Of a stretch of DNA of 64,000 bases, positions 42,011 to 54,488 are shown in pieces. Source of the stretch: Hemileia vastatrix (lineage: Eukaryota > Basidiomycota > Pucciniomycetes > Pucciniales > Zaghouaniaceae); assembly GCA_030280995.1 (NCBI GenBank), contig JASXTE010000016.1:8825501-8889500 (forward strand). The letters run 5' to 3'. Within the stretch, counting starts at the first letter, position 1; each line of letters begins with the position of its first letter. A program made the position numbers and the translations under genes. Under the pieces are notes generated by a model that saw only the letters and a program-made list of their open reading frames with translations, did no database searches and had not been told where the DNA came from.

Positions 42011-43631
42011 TTTATAAATGATGCTGACAACCCAGCTTATGTACCTGAAAATGAGGTTATACATATATTTGGGATTTATATTGTGGATTTAGAGGAAGAT
42101 TTTATGCAAACTATATTGGAAAATCGTTCATCTGATAAAGATTTGGCTAAATTATCTACCATTTTAAATGATCCAACTAATGCCTCCATGAGTGCATTAA
42201 TAAAAACCTTTCCTCCAAAGTATAAAAATGTGTTGAAAAAAGGCAAACTGTCAATTGAAGATGGATATATATATTACAGAAAAAAGCTAAGTAATGTAAT
42301 AGTAATACCACCTTCTATGAAAGAGTTAATGTTGAGTACTTGTCATGATGGCATCTTAGCTGGTCATTTTGATTTTAACAAAACATTAACGAGAGTTAAA
42401 AATACAGCATGGTGGATAAACATGAAAGAAGATGTACAAAAATACATTGAAACATGTGATTTTTGTCAGAAATCTAAACGATTAACTGGGAAGAGAGCTG
42501 GGTTGTTATCTCAAATAGAGCAGCCAAAATCTCAATGGGAAATTATAAACATGGATTTTGTCACTGGCTTTCCAATTAGCAGGAAAAGAAAGTTTCAGTT
42601 CTTGCTGGGTAATTGTAGATAGATTTACAAAAATGTGTAAATTTATCCCTACCCATAAAGAGGTATCTGCAAAATACTTGGCATTACTATGGTGGACTCA
42701 AATGATGAATACTTCTGGGTTCCCTAAAGTTATAATCTCTGACAGAGACCCTAAATTCACTTCAGAGTTCTGGATATCTTTTATGGAAGTATCATGATTT
42801 CAATTGAAATTCTCTACAGCACACCATCTACAAACTGATGGACTGGCTGAGAGAATGATACAGACTCTAGAAGATATGATCAGAAGAGATTGTGCCTTTG
42901 GATTGAAATACAAAGACAACAAGAAATTCACAAATGACTGGGTAACATTAATTACTGGCCTTGAATTTGCTTATAACAGCACAACTCATTCTGTAACAGA
43001 GAAGAAAACATTTGAACTCTGGCTGGGATATGTACCAAATACCCCAGTAAATCATTTAAATAAATTACCAAGGATAGATATACACCCTGGTACTAAATCC
43101 TTTATTCATATGCAACAAATTTGTAGAAAGTATGCAGAAGAATGCATCCAAAAATATTTGAATATGAAAAGAAAAGGTGGGATAAATCTCATAAAGAATT
43201 TGAATTTAAAAAGGGAGATGAAGACCTCATATCAACACTACATTTTAACTTACAAGGTAATTTTAAATTGAAGGATCCCTTTGTAGGACCTTTTGTAGTA
43301 AACAAAATGGTTGGTAATAATGCTGTGGAACTGATATTATATACCCCATATGATAGGAAACATCCAGTTTTCCCTATCTTATTATTAAAACCTTACCATG
43401 CAAATGATCCTGACTTATTTCAAAAAGAAGAGAAAGGCCTAAAAATCATCCTTAAGAAATTGTGGAAAAGGAAGAGATTGAAAAAATACTCAAAGAAACA
43501 ATTCTTACTAAAGAAAAAGGAAGTGAGTATTTATTAAGATTAAGAGTAAATCAAATGAATTTGATAAATGGATACCTGAAAAAGAAATTTCAAATCTATC
43601 CTCCCTTCTTAAAAAAATTAAGCAGAAATAA
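42011..43631 (+). pseudogene. B integrase and chromodomain
   Basis: The HHCC finger (CHDGILAGHFDF, CDFCQKSKR) and the first core aspartate (NMDFVTG) are in the frame ending 42622. A frameshift near 42575 is followed by frame 42558-42797 with IISDRDPKF. A stop at about 42798 is followed by frame 42804-43271, with the glutamate in TDGLAERMIQ and EFAYNSTTHS. A frameshift near 43145 leads to the C-terminal domain (GPFVVNKMVGNNAVELILY) to 43537. The chromodomain (EKEEIEKILKE, YLLR, then in another frame FDKWIPEKEIS) ends at 43629-43631 and keeps the cage tryptophan. Confidence 0.85.
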
Positions 43632-43792
43632 ATTACTGTTTAACCATCTGAGGGGTTAAAAAACCAGTACTCATAATATTTTGTTATGTTTTATTTCTTT
43701 AAAGAATTAATCTTTAATGCTACAGAAATTTCTGAATACCTGAAAAATAATATAAAACAAAAATAGTGTATAACTTATCATTTTTTTATTGT

Positions 43793-43809
43793 TTTTTTGG
43801 GTGGGCAAG
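43793..43809 (+). promoter_or_regulatory. Polypurine tract of B
   Basis: TTTTTTGGGTGGGCAAG directly before the 3' LTR, in the same place and style as in family A. Confidence 0.65.
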
Positions 43810-45304
43810 TTTCAGCCTGTATATCCCCAGGACTGAGTAAAAAGTACTTATAGGTTATGTTAAACACATGGACTATACATGGGAGAAATAAATTAGAGTA
43901 CACAAATAGTACACATAAGTAAAATTATGATAATATATAAAATATGCCATTATAACACCTTATATACACAAATATATCCACCCTTTATAAGTCTTATGTA
44001 CTTAATATTAAGTTGGAATATTTTAAGGTAATATTAAGAGCCTTAAATATAAGGCTACATAATTTTTAAGTACACTTAAAGCTGTTATTTTCATTGTTTT
44101 ATGTAAAAAACAAGAAATGTGCTTTAAATCACTTAAAAGTTGATTATATGCACTATAAATTTAATATTAATAAAAATACACTTTGAAAGATCAATTTTTC
44201 TTAATAAGGACTATTGATTTGGCTACTCAATTGCATAAAAATAATACTTTTCAAATTTGGTGTTTTTTATGCCAGAAATGGCTTCTGTGTACTGGCCACA
44301 TACTGCCTGAATTTTTTCCTGTGTGAATAGCTTCACTTTTAGCAAAGTTAGCTATTTCACACTATAATTACCCCACATTCTATTCCCACTGTGGGGAAAA
44401 ACACTAAAATAGGCAACAGGCTCTTATTTAGTGTCCTAGCTTAATTATAAATGCATCTACCCTCTTTTTATGCACTAATTTTATTAATAACCTCATTCTT
44501 AACACTTGAATTCACTACCACGCTTAAATTTTCCTAAATTAGTCAAGGAGTTACCTGTAAAAGCACCTGCCAAGGACTGTATGTAGTTACCCCACATCTC
44601 ACGCCCTTTTGGGGTTTTTTTGGTGGTTTCTCAGTCAATTTTGGTTAATTTTGAATGGGGATTTCATGTAGTATAATGTCATGATTAGACCCAAAATTTC
44701 TACAGTTAATCTTCCTTATTATTAAGTATTAATAACTATTAATTATTTCTTTTTGGCCTTTTATATTAAAATATAATACACATATACTCTCTTTTTTGCT
44801 TATTCTTTATTTTTGATTGATTATCCCTATTACTACAGGTTTTTGGCGGGTGATATCATTTTAATTATGTTAATAGTCACTCTTTTTGGTTCTGAACTTT
44901 TCTATTGGCTAGAATGAGGCGTCATTAACTGTGTATTGAGCTTGAATATCATAGGGGTCATTGGGGAAGTAATTGTGTATTAAAGAAGGAGGTTTTTGGT
45001 TAATTTTCTTCATTCTTTATCATTACAATTTAAACATATAACCAATACAATTAAAATACATATAAAAAGTACTTATAAAGTCTTTAAATAGTATCTGAAT
45101 TTATTAAATCTATTTTTCTACCAACTATAAAAATTGTAAGCCATATATAATTAGTGAGATTAGAATTACTGAAACCCTTATGTTGAGTTATATTTTAATA
45201 CTTATTAAATTTGTACTACAGTATTCATATAGGACCATTAAAATATTCTAGAAAACTGACAATTCAAGCTAGGTCACATCTCTGTACTTGACCTCAGCCT
45301 GACA
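43810..45304 (+). repeat. B 3' LTR
   Basis: 1,495 bp, starting TTTCAGCCTGTATATCCCCA (TG mutated to TT) and ending CTCAGCCTGACA. The TATA box of the partner (TATAAAAGG) is TATTAAAGAAGG here. It is clearly diverged from the 5' LTR, so B is an older insertion. Confidence 0.88.
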
Positions 45305-45534
45305 CAGCCTCAACCTCAACCTCAGCCCCATCAGTCACCCAGCACTTTCTCTCAAAATCAAAAAACTCTACAAGTGGAACAGTGGAAGTGGGACAACCTG
45401 AATATCTATTACCAGAAGCTTAACACCCTGGCCATCCAGGACACAATCCTACCATCAACCTCTTCAGGTCCCTACTTATCAGGGAGACAGAAGAAAGAAG
45501 GAACAGGGGAAATTTCCTCCCTTTCCATAGTAAG
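45305..45534 (+). pseudogene. Family C gag ORF1, 3' part
   Basis: Continues from 35606 with a Pro/Gln run (QPQPQPHQSPSTFSQ), then VEQWKWDNLNIYYQKL, the WKWD motif of A and B gag ORF1, then SGPYLSGRQKKEGTGEI. At 45535 it is cut by the family A2 LTR. The -1 frame over WKWD reads VEVGQPEYLLPEA before a stop, in line with the MEVGL/MEMGL starts of ORF2 in B and A. Confidence 0.65.
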
Positions 45535-46710
45535 TGTAAGTGTATCTAGTATTTAAGTATGATTTAATAATATTTATTAATGGACCTACTACTTATTAAT
45601 AAATTATTTAGTGATAAAACCTCAGGGAAAGACTAATAAAATAGTTATACTCAAATAAAACTCACAATTCTTGGATTTAAATGCATGCTAGTGGGTGAAT
45701 ATAGATAAATATAATATAGTTCTAGCTTATATAAAGATAATATCAATTTATAAAGGATTTATAATATATTTCTAAATAATAATAATTGTTTTATAATGTT
45801 TATTTGAATTGTAGTAAGTAAGTGATGTCTAATAACCATGAAAATCCTCCCTTACTTATACCAAAATCCAATGGAGTGCACAGAGCTTCAATCCAGATGA
45901 TGTCACTGCTATCCCAGGAAATTACAGAACTTTAAGGGCCCATCACCTCCCCATTTTGTCCACTTCAAGAAGATTCAACACCCAGACCTCAAGTAAGGAC
46001 CCTCCATCACAATTAATGATAACACAGACCCATACCATAAATAGAAAATCCAGATAAAAGCAGATACCATAAAGAAACAGGTAAAATAACTCATCCAAAG
46101 AGGATATAATGAAAGCAAAATCATATAAAGGAAAAAAATGAAATGTCCAAGTGCCCAATAACATCCTCAAACATCCATATTTACCCAGCAATGACCTCCC
46201 AACCCATAAATCCGTGAATATCCATCCAAGGAAGCAGATTAAGTTGTCCAAACTGAGTGTATGCGCCTGAAATAGATGTATATGCTTATGTAGGCATTGT
46301 GAGTCCACTGAATATGTCCATATGACATAAAATAAGCAGAAAAATAAAGGTTATAGACTATTAAGAGGCTAACACCCACTTATAGCCCTAAATATACATA
46401 ATATACTGCATATTTCACTGAAAATGAGATTTATGTATAAATATAAGCTTATGTATGTCAAGAATTACTTAATATCACTAAATATAAGTATATTATGACT
46501 CCATTAAGAACTTCATAAGTATTATTATTCTGTGGATAAGTTATTTAAACTACTATAATTTATATAATAGAGTAATAATTATATATATATGTAATATAAT
46601 CATATATATTATTGTTTTAACCTTAATTTTAAGATATAAGCCTAATGTACTTAAGGTTATCTTATTTTAAGTATAAGAAATACTTAGTCCTAGGGATATC
46701 TAGGCTGACA
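45535..46710 (-). repeat. A2 3' LTR
   Basis: A family A LTR starting TGTAAGTGTATC (for TGTCAGTATAGT) and ending ATCTAGGCTGACA, about 1,176 bp. It is more diverged from the A1 and A4 LTRs than those are from each other. It keeps the TATAAG (45855-45860) and the TGACATCA site (45898-45905). Next to it, 46711-46726 is the polypurine tract. Confidence 0.85.
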
Positions 46711-46822
46711 CTCCCTCACCCCAAAAAACAATAAAAAAATGTTAAGACATTTTAATTAAAAGTAAGGATTGAATAGAATTTTTTTTTTAATTTTCTACAA
46801 TACTTATACTGAATAAACAGTA

Positions 46823-48795
46823 TTATTTTGATTTAAATTTTTTTAAGAGATTTTTAAGATCAGAGATTAGATTTTCTGGGATCCACTGGTCATATTGCCT
46901 TGATTTATTTTTAAATGTTAATAGATACTCAACTCCCTTTTCTTTAATAGGGTGTCTCTTTTTAAGTATCTTTTCAATTTCTACCTTTTCAACTATTTCT
47001 ACAGGTTGCTGTTTATGCCTTCCTGATCTTCTTGAAAATAGAGAAGTATCATTAGAATGGTATGGTTTTATAAGAGAAATAAGAAATACTGGATGTTTTC
47101 TATCATATGGTGCATATAGAATAACCTCAACAGCATTGTTACCAACAATCTTTTTAACTACAAATGGTCCAATGAATGGATCCTTCAATTTAACATTACC
47201 ATTTAAATTGAAATGTAGTGTTGAAATAAGGACTTCATCACCCACTTTGAACATTTGATCTTAATGGGCTTTATCCCATCTTTTTTTCTCATACTCAAAC
47301 GCCTTATTTATAAATTCTTGAGCATGTTTTCTGCATAATTCATGCATCTGAAGAAAATATTTAGTACCTGGATGGATATCCAATCTAGGTAATTTATTAA
47401 GAGTTTTGGCAGGGTTATAAGGTACATAACCCAACCACAACTCAAATGGCTTTTTGCCAGTGACAGAATGTACTGTACTATTGTATGCAAATTCTAAACC
47501 TGGGATATGGATTACCCAATAATTCGTGAATTTTTCAATGTTCTTTAAAGTTAAGACCCAAAGCACAATATCCTTTTATCATATCTTCCAAAGTTTTTAT
47601 CATTCTTTCTGCTAGCCCATCAGTTTGTGGATGGTGTGCTGTAGAAAGTTTTAATTGACACCCTGAAACATCCATAAGTGATGTCCAGAACTCAGAAGTA
47701 AATTTAGGATCTCTGTCAGAAAAAATTGCTTTGGGGAAACCTGCTATATTTAAAATTTGTGTCCACCATAAAAAATCTAAGTCCTTTTCAGAAACTTCTT
47801 TGTGGGTAGGAATAAATTTACACATCTTTGTAAATCTATCTAAAATTACCCAGCAGGAGTTATAACTCTTATGCCCTGCTATTGGCAAGCCTGTTACAAA
47901 TTCAATGTTAATTGTTTCCCATGGATCTTTTGGTTTCTCAATTTGTTGTAATATACCAGCTCTTTTGCCTGTTAATCTTTTAGATTTTTGACAAGAATCA
48001 CATTTCTCAACATATTTTTGAACATCATCAGACATGTTAATCCACCAAAATGTGTTTTTTACTCTGCTTAATGTTTAATGGTAGTCAAAATGACCTGCCA
48101 ATATATCATCATGACATATACTTAACATTAACTCCTTCATTGAAGGGGAAACTACAATTACATTACTTAATTTTTTCGTGTAATATGTAAAACCATCCTC
48201 AATGGAAAATTTTCATTTTTCTAATGCCTCTTTATACTTATTTATTAATGATTTTATTAAAAAATTCATTGAAGCATTAGATGGATCATTTAATATTGTG
48301 GTGAGTTTACTCAAGTCAGGATATGAAGCATACATTTCAAGAATTGATTGCACGAATTCATTGTGAAGATCTACAATATAAATGCCATAAATGTTAATAA
48401 TCTCTGATTCAGGAGCATAAGCAGGATTATCATTATTATTAGGCAGAGGTATTCTAGATAACTAATCTACATTAGAGTCTAAGGTTCCTGCTCTTTTTTT
48501 AATAGTCATCTGTCCTCTGTAATCTTGTAAAGCTAATTGCCATCTAAACATGTGTCTATTAGGAGTTTTCATGTTTAAGAGTGAGTTAACTGCACTACAG
48601 TCAGTTATTTACTCAAATTTTTGGTCTTTAAGGCAATAATGTAGCTTCTCAAGAGCCCATACTACTGCCAAACATTCAAGTTGAGTAGCACCATATTTTA
48701 ATTTACTACTTCTTAGAGTATGTGAAATATAGAAAATTACTACTTCTGACATTTATCTTTCAATAAGTTGTTTTTAATACAAAGCAGCACCCATA
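46823..48795 (-). pseudogene. A2 pol 3' half: RNase H, integrase, chromodomain
   Basis: On the minus strand from 48795 downward: RNase H tail in broken frames (48795-48480), linker, HHCC region (48220-48036), integrase core frame 48035-47535 (D in INIEFV is changed to E; SDRDPKF and TDGLAERMIK are kept), frame 47566-47261 (EFAYNSTVHS), and frame 47254-46823 with the C-terminal domain and a chromodomain containing DQWIPE. It is cut at 48795 in the RNase H domain by the 10.4-kb element; the same gene resumes at 59163. Confidence 0.85.
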
Positions 48796-48845
48796 CACCA
48801 CAGGAAATCTGGGGGTGAGCTGCTAGCAGTTCCCTCTATTTGAAA
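48796..48845 (+). repeat. Left terminal inverted repeat of the 10.4-kb element
   Basis: CACCACAGGAAATCTGGGGG, then TGAGCTGCTAGCAGTTCCCT. It contains a CTGCTAGCAG palindrome and resembles the MITE ends at 51632 and 54228. Confidence 0.85.
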
Positions 48846-50210
48846 CTATCAGGAATTTTTCTGGAAACTGTTGGGAAACCATCCTGAAACTTTCAGAAAT
48901 ATGTTTTTAAATCTGATGAAAAAAGATTGAAAAAATAAACTGTCACAGATTGAATCCAGAACAATCCCTCCTTGAGCAGAGCTTAGGAACCACATTGAAC
49001 ATCAGTTAATCTCAGGTTTGGCAAAAGGTTGAACAACATCACTTAGCATACCTTAATATTCAAATATTAAACTTGAATATATGTTGCGTGTATGATATAG
49101 ATGCATATGCATTTGAATTTGCATGGTGGATACTTATTGCATGTTAAAAATTGATGTGAAATGCCTATCCAAAGTGTATGCATAATGACTATGAAGAATA
49201 AATATGCAAAACAAATATTAATAAAAAATGCATATTGATTATGCATAAAAAATATTCATATTGAATATGCATAAAAATATTAAAATTGAATATTCATTTA
49301 AATTTGCATATTGAATATGCAAAAAAATGGTGCATATATGTATATGAATAAAATGTATTAATATGCATATACATCTGTATAATTAATATGCATATTCATA
49401 TGCATAAATATGCATAATGATTGAAAAATGCAAAAAAATGATGCTTAACGAGTATATTTTATGCATAAATAGAAATATGCAATATGAATTCATATTGCAT
49501 AAAGATAACACTGGCAAACCAACTTGACCAAAACTCATACTAAATTTTCATTCTGGACTAAAGGTGTGAGGGAAGGAAGAAAAACAGTCTGACATTAGAA
49601 AAATGCTACATGCACTCATTTTGTAGCAGAGCAAATGAGAAGTGCTGAATTATGGTTGGTGCCCATAATTTTATTTAATTGTTTTCAATATTGAAAAGAC
49701 TTTAGGTTGGTTGGTATGGATCTAGCTGTGCCAGGGTCTAATCTAATTTTTTTAACTATTTCTTAATAATTAACGGGTTTTAATACAAAACCAGGTTGTA
49801 TTTTTTGTGGGATATTGGATATCATAAGGTCTTTTGTAAAAAAAACTTATATTGTTTAAAAATATTCCTGAATCAGATGTGGGATAATCACTACAAAAAA
49901 TTGTAGTACTGTGGGAAATAAAATATATGCACAAGCCGTAAAGAAAGGACTGAGTGAACCCTTTTTGTGCAGTGGGAATCATTAGAGTGGAATTGTGGAT
50001 GAAAAATCTAATTCATTATTACTATTTTATTTAATCAAAAAAATTATAATTTTAAAAAGAACTATTGATTCATTGGTATTTGACCTTTGTGCCTCACTCA
50101 TATTTATCATTTGATTGATTTTTTTTCACTATTATGTTATTAATATTATAAGTATATCAAAAACTCATGTGCCCAAGGCATACTGGGTGATGTTACACCT
50201 TTTAAAATAT
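48846..50210. other. Left interior of the 10.4-kb element
   Basis: 49070-49500 is a degenerate array of ATGCATAT/TTGAATATGCATAAAAAT-like words, purely A/T/G/C-poor and easily melted. No gene found. The palindrome units begin about 50030. Confidence 0.6.
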
Positions 50211-51631
50211 TATTAAATAAAGGTAAAAAAATATGAAAATGATTTGTTTACAAAAAATAAATTGATATCCAAAAGCAATATGAGGGATAAAAAGTTAAAA
50301 TTAAAGGGATCAAATATGAAATAAAAAATTAAAGTAGAATTCCTGCAATCAAGAGCAAGTAGACATGATGGGGTGAACACCCACCAGTGGCACTTAACTT
50401 GGACTATAATTTCTTTTTTGTAAAAATAAAAAAAATACACTTGAGCTTTACCAAAACTTCAGGATGACAATTTTTTAATATCAAACAACTTCTAGTGCAA
50501 TTATTGAAGAAAATTTCATTTTCATTGCAATAGAGAGAATTGATCACATAAGGCTGCATGTGACCAAAAGTGTCCAGCAAAAGTTTGGCCAAACTTGTGC
50601 TGGACACTTTTATGTTGGAGAGTAGCTAGGGTGGAATTTTTAATCAGTTCATCTGGTATTTCTTATAAACATGTCCACTGGTATTTGATCTTGGTTCCTC
50701 ACTCATATTTATCATTTGATTGATTTTTTGTCACCATTATGTTATTAATATTATAAGTATAGCAAAAACTTGTGTGCCCAGGGCATACCGGGTGATGTTA
50801 CACCTTTTATGATATTATTAAATAAAGGTAAAAAAATATGAAAATGATTTGTTTTAAGAAACATAAATTGATATAAAAAAGCAGTATGAGGGATAAAAAG
50901 GTAAAATTAAATGGATCAAATATGAAATAAAAAATTAAAATAAAATTACTGCCATCAAGAGCAAGTAGACATGTTAGGTCAAATGCCCACCAGTGAGGCT
51001 AAACTTGGACTATAATTGCTTTTTTGAAAAAAAAAAATTGCCAACCTGAGGTTTAACAAACCTTCAGCAGAACCATTTAGCTATATCAAACAACTTCTAG
51101 TGTAATTATTGAGAGAGAATTGATCACACCAGACTGCATGTGACCAAAAGTGTCCAGCACAAGTTTGGCCAAACTTGTGCTGGACACATTTATGACAGAG
51201 AGTATCTAGGGTAGAATTTTTTCTCATTTAATCTGGTATTTCTTAAAAACATGTCCATTGGTATTTGATCTTTGTGCCTCACTCATATATATCATTTCAT
51301 TAATTTATTTTCACCATTATATTATTAATAATATAAGTATAGAAAAAACTCATGTGCCAAATGCATACCAGGTGATGTTACACCTTTTATAATATTATGA
51401 AATTAAAGTAGAAAAATATGAAAATGATTAGCTTTACAATAATTTAAATAGATATTAAAAAGAAAAAGAGAAATGAAAAAGTAAAATTAATCTCAAAGAG
51501 ATCAATTATGAAAAACAAAATACTTGTAAAATTCTTGCTCTCAAGAGCCAGTAGAAGTTTTGAAACAAATGGGAGCCATTAGGGCTAAATTTTAATAAGT
51601 GACCTATTTTTTAAAGATAAAAAATTATACA

Positions 51632-51892
51632 CACTACGCAATATAGGGGGTGGACTTGCTAGCAAGTCCTCAACCTGAACTCAGATGGAACTCAGATGGA
51701 ACTCAGACTGAACTCAGACTGAACCCATACTGAACTCTACTTGAACACCCACCTAAAACTGTTCTGCTGAGTGGTGTTCATCCCTGATTGTATGATTCCT
51801 TTATCAATAGCTCAATGTGTGTTCAATCTATGGTGAGTTTGGGTCCAAGGTTGCGGACTTTCTAGCAAGTCCGCCCCCCATATTGTGTGGTG
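51632..51892 (+). mobile_element. 261-bp CACTA-like MITE, copy 1
   Basis: Starts CACTACGCAATATAGGGGG and ends with the inverse of CACCACACAATATGGGGGG. ACA on both sides (51629-51631, 51893-51895) is a 3-bp target duplication. The inverted ends of about 40 bp include GGACTTGCTAGCAAGTCC, an 18-bp perfect palindrome. Inside is an 11-bp repeat (TGAACTCAGAC-like, about six copies). No coding capacity. Confidence 0.9.
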
Positions 51893-54227
51893 ACACTTGA
51901 GGTCCAGAAGAACGACAGGTGGATGATTCAGCTAAACAAAACTACTTGTAGTGAAGTTTGATAAAAAATGTTTTTGTTGCCATAGAGAGACTTGATACCA
52001 TCTGACTGCACATGACCAAAAGTGTGCAGAACAAGTTTGGCCAAGCTTGTGCTGGACACTTTTATGATAGAGAGTAGCTTGGGTGGAATTTTTCTTCAGT
52101 TCCTTCATCTTGTATTTCTCATAAACATGTCTAGTTGTATTTGATCAGTCTGTATCATTCATATTTATCATCCAATTAATATTTTATCACCATTATATTA
52201 TTAATGTTATTAGTATAGCAAAACCTTGTGTGCTAAATGCATACCAGGTGAAGTTATGAATTCAATAATTTTTTAAAATAGACGTAAATAAATATGGAAA
52301 TGATTAGTTTTACAAAAATTAAATAGAAATTTACAAGTAAAAAGAGGAATAAAAAGTCAAAGAGTTCAAATATGAAAAGAATACTAGTAAAATTCCTGCT
52401 ATCAAGTGCCAGTAGAGGTTTTAAAGCAAATGGGAGCCATCAGGGCTTATATTTAATAAGTGAACTTTTTATTAAAGATAAAAAATTATACATCTGATAT
52501 TGGGCAGAACAGCTTGTGGATGATTAAGCTAAACCAAACTACTTCTAGTGAAATTTGATAAAAAAGATTTTTGTTGCCATACAGAGAATTTATCCCATCT
52601 AGCTACACATGACCAAAAGTGTCCAGCACAAGTTCGGCCAAGCTTGTGCTGGACACTTCTATGATGGAGAGTGGCTGGGGTAGAATTTTTCTTCAGTTCA
52701 TCTGGTATTTCTTACAAACATGTCTACTAGTGTTTTATCTTTGTGCCTCACTCATATATATTGTTTGATTAATTATTTGTCTTAATTATATTATTAATTT
52801 TATAAGTATAGCAAAAAGTCGTGTTCCAAATTTATACTGAGTGATGTTACACCTTTTATAAAATTATTAAATAAATGTTTAAAATATTTAAATAATTTAT
52901 TTTCAAAATTATTAATTGATATCCAAAAGCAATATGAGGAATAAAAAATTAAGTTAAAGGGATATAATATGAAAAAAGAAATCCAAGTATTATTCCAAAT
53001 ATCAAAGGCAAGTAGAGATGTTGAAGCAAATGAGATCCATCAGGGATAAATTGTACAAAATGACTGTTTTTTAAAGATAAAAAAATGTGTACCTGTGGTT
53101 TGGATGAACTCTAGGTGGACAATTCAGCTATATGAAACTACATCTAGTGAAGTTTCTAATCAAATAATTTTTTTCATTGCCATAGAGAGAATTAATCCCA
53201 TCTGACTGCACCTGACCAAAAGTGCCAGCACAAGTTTTGCTGAACTTGTGCTGGACACTTTTATGATGGAGAGTAGCTAGGGTGCAGGTCTTCTTCAGTG
53301 CAACTGTTATTTTTTTAAAACATGTCAACTAATATTTGATCTTTCTGTGTTATTCATATTTTATTATCTGATTAATTTTTTGTTATTAGAATATTATTAA
53401 TTATTAGTTTAGAATAAAATTGTGCGCCAAATGCATGCCATGTTATATTACACCTTTTATAATATTATTAAAAAATGTTAAAAAAATATGAAAATGATTT
53501 TTTTTCCAAAATAATAAATTAATATCCAAATGTAACATGAGTGATAGAGAAGTAAAGTAAAAGAGATCATATATGAAAAAGAAAAATTCAAGGAAAGTTC
53601 CCGCCTTCAAGAGCCAGTAGAGGTGTTGAAACAAATGGGTGCCATCAGGGCTAAATTTGACAAAATTTAATTTTTTTTAAAGATAAAAAATTTTTCACCT
53701 GAGGTTTTGAAAAACTTAAGGTGGATAATTCAGCTATACCAAAGTACTTCTAATGTAATTATTTAGCATTTTTTTAAATTTAATTTACACAGAGAGAATT
53801 TATCCCATCTGACTACACCTGAACAAAAGTGTCCAGCACAAGTTCGGCTGAACTTGTGCTGGACACTTTTTTAATTGAGAGTAGGCATACAGCAAATCTT
53901 CTTATACTCAAATGGGACTTCTTATAAGCATTTCCACTGGTATTTGATCTTTCTGTGTCATTTAAATTTACCATTTGATTAATTTTTTGTCATCATTATA
54001 TTATTAACGTTATTACTATAGTAATAACTTGTGTGAAAAATGCATACCAGGTGGTGTTCCACCTTTAATCATAAATTATTAAATAAAGGTATAAAAGTAT
54101 GAAAATTATTGATTTTAAAAATTAAAAATTGATATCCAAAGCAATATGAGCAATAAAAAAGTAAAATAAAAGGGATAAAATAAGAAAAAAAATCTAAGGA
54201 AAATTCTCACTATCAATAACAAATAGA

Positions 54228-54488
54228 CACCACACAATATGGGGGGCGGACTTGCTAGCAAGTCCGCAACCTTGGACCCAAACTCACCATAGATTGAACA
54301 CACATTGAGCTATTGATAAAGGAACCATACAATCAGGGATGAACACCACTCAGCAGAACAGTTTTAGGTGGGTGTTCAAGTAGAGTTCAGTATGGGTTCA
54401 GTATGAGTTCAGTCTGAGTTCCATCTGAGTTCCATCTGAGTTCAGGTTGAGGACTTGCTAGCAAGTCCACCCCCTATATTGTGTAGTG
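54228..54488 (-). mobile_element. 261-bp CACTA-like MITE, copy 2 (inverted)
   Basis: The same element in the opposite direction, also 261 bp, flanked by AGA on both sides (54225-54227, 54489-54491). By eye it differs from copy 1 at four positions (about 98.5% identity), far less than the repeat units around it. Both are therefore recent insertions, or one locus was homogenised. Confidence 0.9.

Larger units (their letters stand above)
35607..45304 (+). mobile_element. Full-length Ty3/gypsy chromovirus B
   Basis: This 9,698-bp element has LTRs at 35607-37098 and 43810-45304 and near-perfect 5-bp target repeats, inserted in the gag of element C. Gene order on the plus strand is gag ORF1, gag ORF2, protease, reverse transcriptase, RNase H, integrase, chromodomain. 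It is a sister family of A: LTR starts (TGTCAGCCT) and ends (CTGACA), primer site and protein motifs correspond. All long frames are broken and two active sites are mutated. Confidence 0.9.
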
